This document shows positions 6,534-7,551 of a stretch of DNA of 7,551 bases, one piece after another. The stretch is from Thermoplasmata archaeon (lineage in GTDB: Archaea; Thermoplasmatota; E2; DHVEG-1; B18-G2). Every line of letters begins with the position of its first letter. Position 1 is the stretch's first letter. The DNA lies in the NCBI GenBank assembly GCA_021161685.1, contig JAGHAD010000067.1, positions 1-7,551 of the forward strand, written 5' to 3'. Both the position numbers and the translations under genes were made by a program. Below the pieces are notes generated by a model that did no database searches, was not told the origin of the DNA, and worked only from the letters and a program-made list of their open reading frames with translations.

Positions 6534-6911
6534 ATGAAAGGAGACTTTCTGAGAGAAAGGGCTCTGAAGTTTCTCGAAAACGGAAAATATCTCTTTAGTA
6601 AAGGTATCTATGACCTATCCGCATTCAACATAGAACAATTCTGTCAGCTGATTTTGAAGTACAAGATATTGGAGTTGGTCGGAGACTATCCAAAGACGCA
6701 TTCTATGAAGAAGTTGTTTGATGCTCTTCTAAAAATTACAGAGAAAAGAGAGGAAATAGAAAGCTTCGTGAGAGAGAATATAAGTGTAATTGGGAATATA
6801 GAAAACGCCTATGTGAGCTCTAGATATCTTCCGTCCACATTCAGGAAAGAAGAGATTGAAGATATGTTGAGATTTGCTGAAAGGCTCAAAGATCTTTTGG
6901 AGAAGATATGA
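6534..6911 (+). CDS. HEPN-domain protein (PF05168-like), partner of MNT nucleotidyltransferase
   Basis: This is an all-helical 125-residue protein. In HEPN/MNT pairs the HEPN member is usually the toxin (an RNase) and the MNT protein the antitoxin. Family signs are ALKFLENGKYLFSKGIYDLSAF (10-31), the partner-binding helix with EQFCQLILKYKILE (34-47), KTHSM (54-58, matching the family's THSL-type motif) and AYVSSRYLPSTF (92-103, matching the YxxxRYP motif), then a charged C-terminal helix. The RNase motif R-x4-6-H is absent: the only His is H56, and no Arg lies 4-6 residues before it. ATG 6534 is chosen because the promoter lies just upstream; an in-frame ATG at 6354 would run antisense through the regulator gene and across its promoter. 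The gene overlaps the MNT gene by ATGA, so the two are translationally coupled. Activity as a toxin is not established here. Confidence 0.86.
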   Translation: MKGDFLRERALKFLENGKYLFSKGIYDLSAFNIEQFCQLILKYKILELVGDYPKTHSMKKLFDALLKITEKREEIESFVRENISVIGNIENAYVSSRYLPSTFRKEEIEDMLRFAERLKDLLEKI

Positions 6912-7258
6912 AGGATTTAATGGAGGTACTAGCGGAGATCGAGAAGGAGCAAAGGAAGTATTTCAAGAACTACAAACGGTACGCTAAAGAGATAAAGAAG
7001 ATAGTGAGAGATTCTCTGAAGGATGCAAGGGTTTTTGTTTTCGGATCGGTTGTCAGAGGAGATTACGGTAAAGCGAGCGACATCGATCTGATCATAGTAT
7101 CAAAAGAGATGCCAAAGAAGAATTCAGATAGGGCAAAGATAAAAGCTAAGATATACCAGAAGCTGGGCTTTTTCATCCCATTTGAGATCCACATGGTTAC
7201 GGAAGAAGAATTTGAGTGGTATGAGAGGTTTATAGACAAGAAGATCGAGATAGTTTGA
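6908..7258 (+). CDS. MNT-type minimal nucleotidyltransferase (Pol beta superfamily), HEPN partner
   Basis: This 116-residue protein is predicted to transfer a nucleotide to a protein or small molecule; known MNT antitoxins AMPylate their HEPN partner. The signature G46-S47-x10-D58-x-D60 (FGSVVRGDYGKASDIDLIIV) is intact, with a probable third acidic residue E93 in PFEIHMV. An N-terminal charged helix (about 1-38) precedes the fold, and the C-terminal part is short, so this is a minimal catalytic domain. The start at 6908 overlaps the HEPN stop as ATGA, with GGAG at 6899-6902. All catalytic residues are present, which suggests an active enzyme. Its target within this HEPN is unclear because the usual modified motif (R-x4-H-x-Y) is missing there. 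Confidence 0.92.
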   Translation: MKDLMEVLAEIEKEQRKYFKNYKRYAKEIKKIVRDSLKDARVFVFGSVVRGDYGKASDIDLIIVSKEMPKKNSDRAKIKAKIYQKLGFFIPFEIHMVTEEEFEWYERFIDKKIEIV

Positions 7259-7298
7259 AACCGAACATGTAATGTAAGAGATATTCATTAACCAAATA

Positions 7299-7304
7299 GG
7301 AGGT
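7299..7304 (+). promoter_or_regulatory. Shine-Dalgarno of the rubrerythrin gene
   Basis: GGAGGT lies 6 bases before the ATG at 7311 and fixes that start. The 52-base gap after the MNT gene has no convincing TATA box (ATGTAATG at 7267-7274 is the best candidate and is weak), so rubrerythrin may be partly read from the upstream genes. Confidence 0.7.
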
Positions 7305-7310
7305 AAAAGC

Positions 7311-7551
7311 ATGAAGAAGACAATAGAAAACCTGACAAAAGCCCTAATAGGCGAGAGCTTGGCAAGGAACAAGTACACCTTCTACGCAAAGATCGCTAAA
7401 AAGGAAGGTTTTGAGCAGATCGCAGATATCTTCCTCATCACCGCGGAAAACGAGAAGGAGCATGCAAGCTGGCTGTTTAGGTTAATCGATGAACTGAGAA
7501 GGAAAGGTGGTGCAGGGTTGCGAGAGATCAAGGTTGAGGTAGCGATACCTG
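7311..7551 (+). CDS. rbr: Rubrerythrin / ferritin-like diiron protein, 5' part only
   Basis: Rubrerythrins reduce hydrogen peroxide in the cytosol of anaerobes and microaerophiles at a diiron site in a four-helix bundle. The window ends after 80 codons, so the gene is truncated by the window edge and no damage is visible. The first helix carries E15 in GESLARNKYTFYAK and the second has ENEKEHASWLF, where E48-x2-H51 is the expected diiron ligand pair. The C-terminal half, including any rubredoxin-like Cys4 domain, is outside the window, so full-length rubrerythrin and a shorter ferritin-like form cannot be distinguished. The start is fixed by a good Shine-Dalgarno 6 bases upstream. Confidence 0.93.
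   Translation, partial: MKKTIENLTKALIGESLARNKYTFYAKIAKKEGFEQIADIFLITAENEKEHASWLFRLIDELRRKGGAGLREIKVEVAIP

Noticed and set aside
7265..7290. Short inverted repeats before rubrerythrin (ACATGT; TAATG...CATTA)
   Set aside because: Arms of 5-6 bases in AT-rich DNA are expected by chance, and no peroxide-responsive operator could be recognised.
1..7551. CRISPR array, transposase, integrase or attachment site
   Set aside because: No regularly spaced repeats, transposase motifs or duplicated tRNA 3' end were found. The tRNA-Ile gene is intact and has no visible integration signature.

Overview
The window looks like a piece of an archaeal chromosome, most likely from a thermophilic, anaerobic or microaerophilic euryarchaeon. 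The evidence is a group II chaperonin (thermosome), TATA-box promoters placed about 25-27 bases before genes or start codons, at least one probably leaderless gene, heavy AGA/AGG and ATA codon use, and Lys/Glu-rich proteins. The thermosome resembles those of Thermoplasma-type archaea, and a bacterial-type GrpE/DnaK pair fits that lineage. The placement in Thermoplasmatota is an impression from protein sequence, not a phylogeny.

Layout. Bases 1-200 hold no gene: they contain a 16-bp perfect inverted repeat, T-rich tracts and a TATA/Shine-Dalgarno promoter. Then come three co-oriented protein-folding genes: thermosome (201-1841), grpE (1866-2336) and dnaK (2339-4156). No dnaJ is present in the window. 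On the minus strand, tRNA-Ile(GAU) (4335-4409) is followed 10 bases later by a 55-residue zinc-ribbon gene (4157-4324), whose stop codon abuts the dnaK stop codon. The tRNA diverges from a plus-strand pair that overlaps by ATGA: an endonuclease IV-like TIM-barrel protein (4480-5310) and a 5-formyltetrahydrofolate cyclo-ligase family protein (5307-5999). A winged-helix regulator (6009-6404, minus strand) converges on that pair and diverges from a two-gene HEPN/MNT module (6534-6911 and 6908-7258). The window ends inside a rubrerythrin gene (7311 onward).

How the genes work together. GrpE and DnaK form an Hsp70 ATPase cycle next to the Hsp60-like thermosome, so one locus may set folding capacity, probably under heat control. 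The endonuclease IV-like protein (DNA repair) and rubrerythrin (peroxide handling) suggest oxidative-damage control, but nothing in the sequence links them functionally. The HEPN/MNT pair is an accessory toxin-antitoxin-like module. Its HEPN protein lacks the usual R-x4-6-H RNase motif, and the divergent regulator gene shares its promoter region. The less ordinary parts are the tRNA/zinc-ribbon unit, the closely packed divergent promoters at 4432-4456, and the non-canonical HEPN/MNT/regulator module. None of these can be called a new system from sequence alone.
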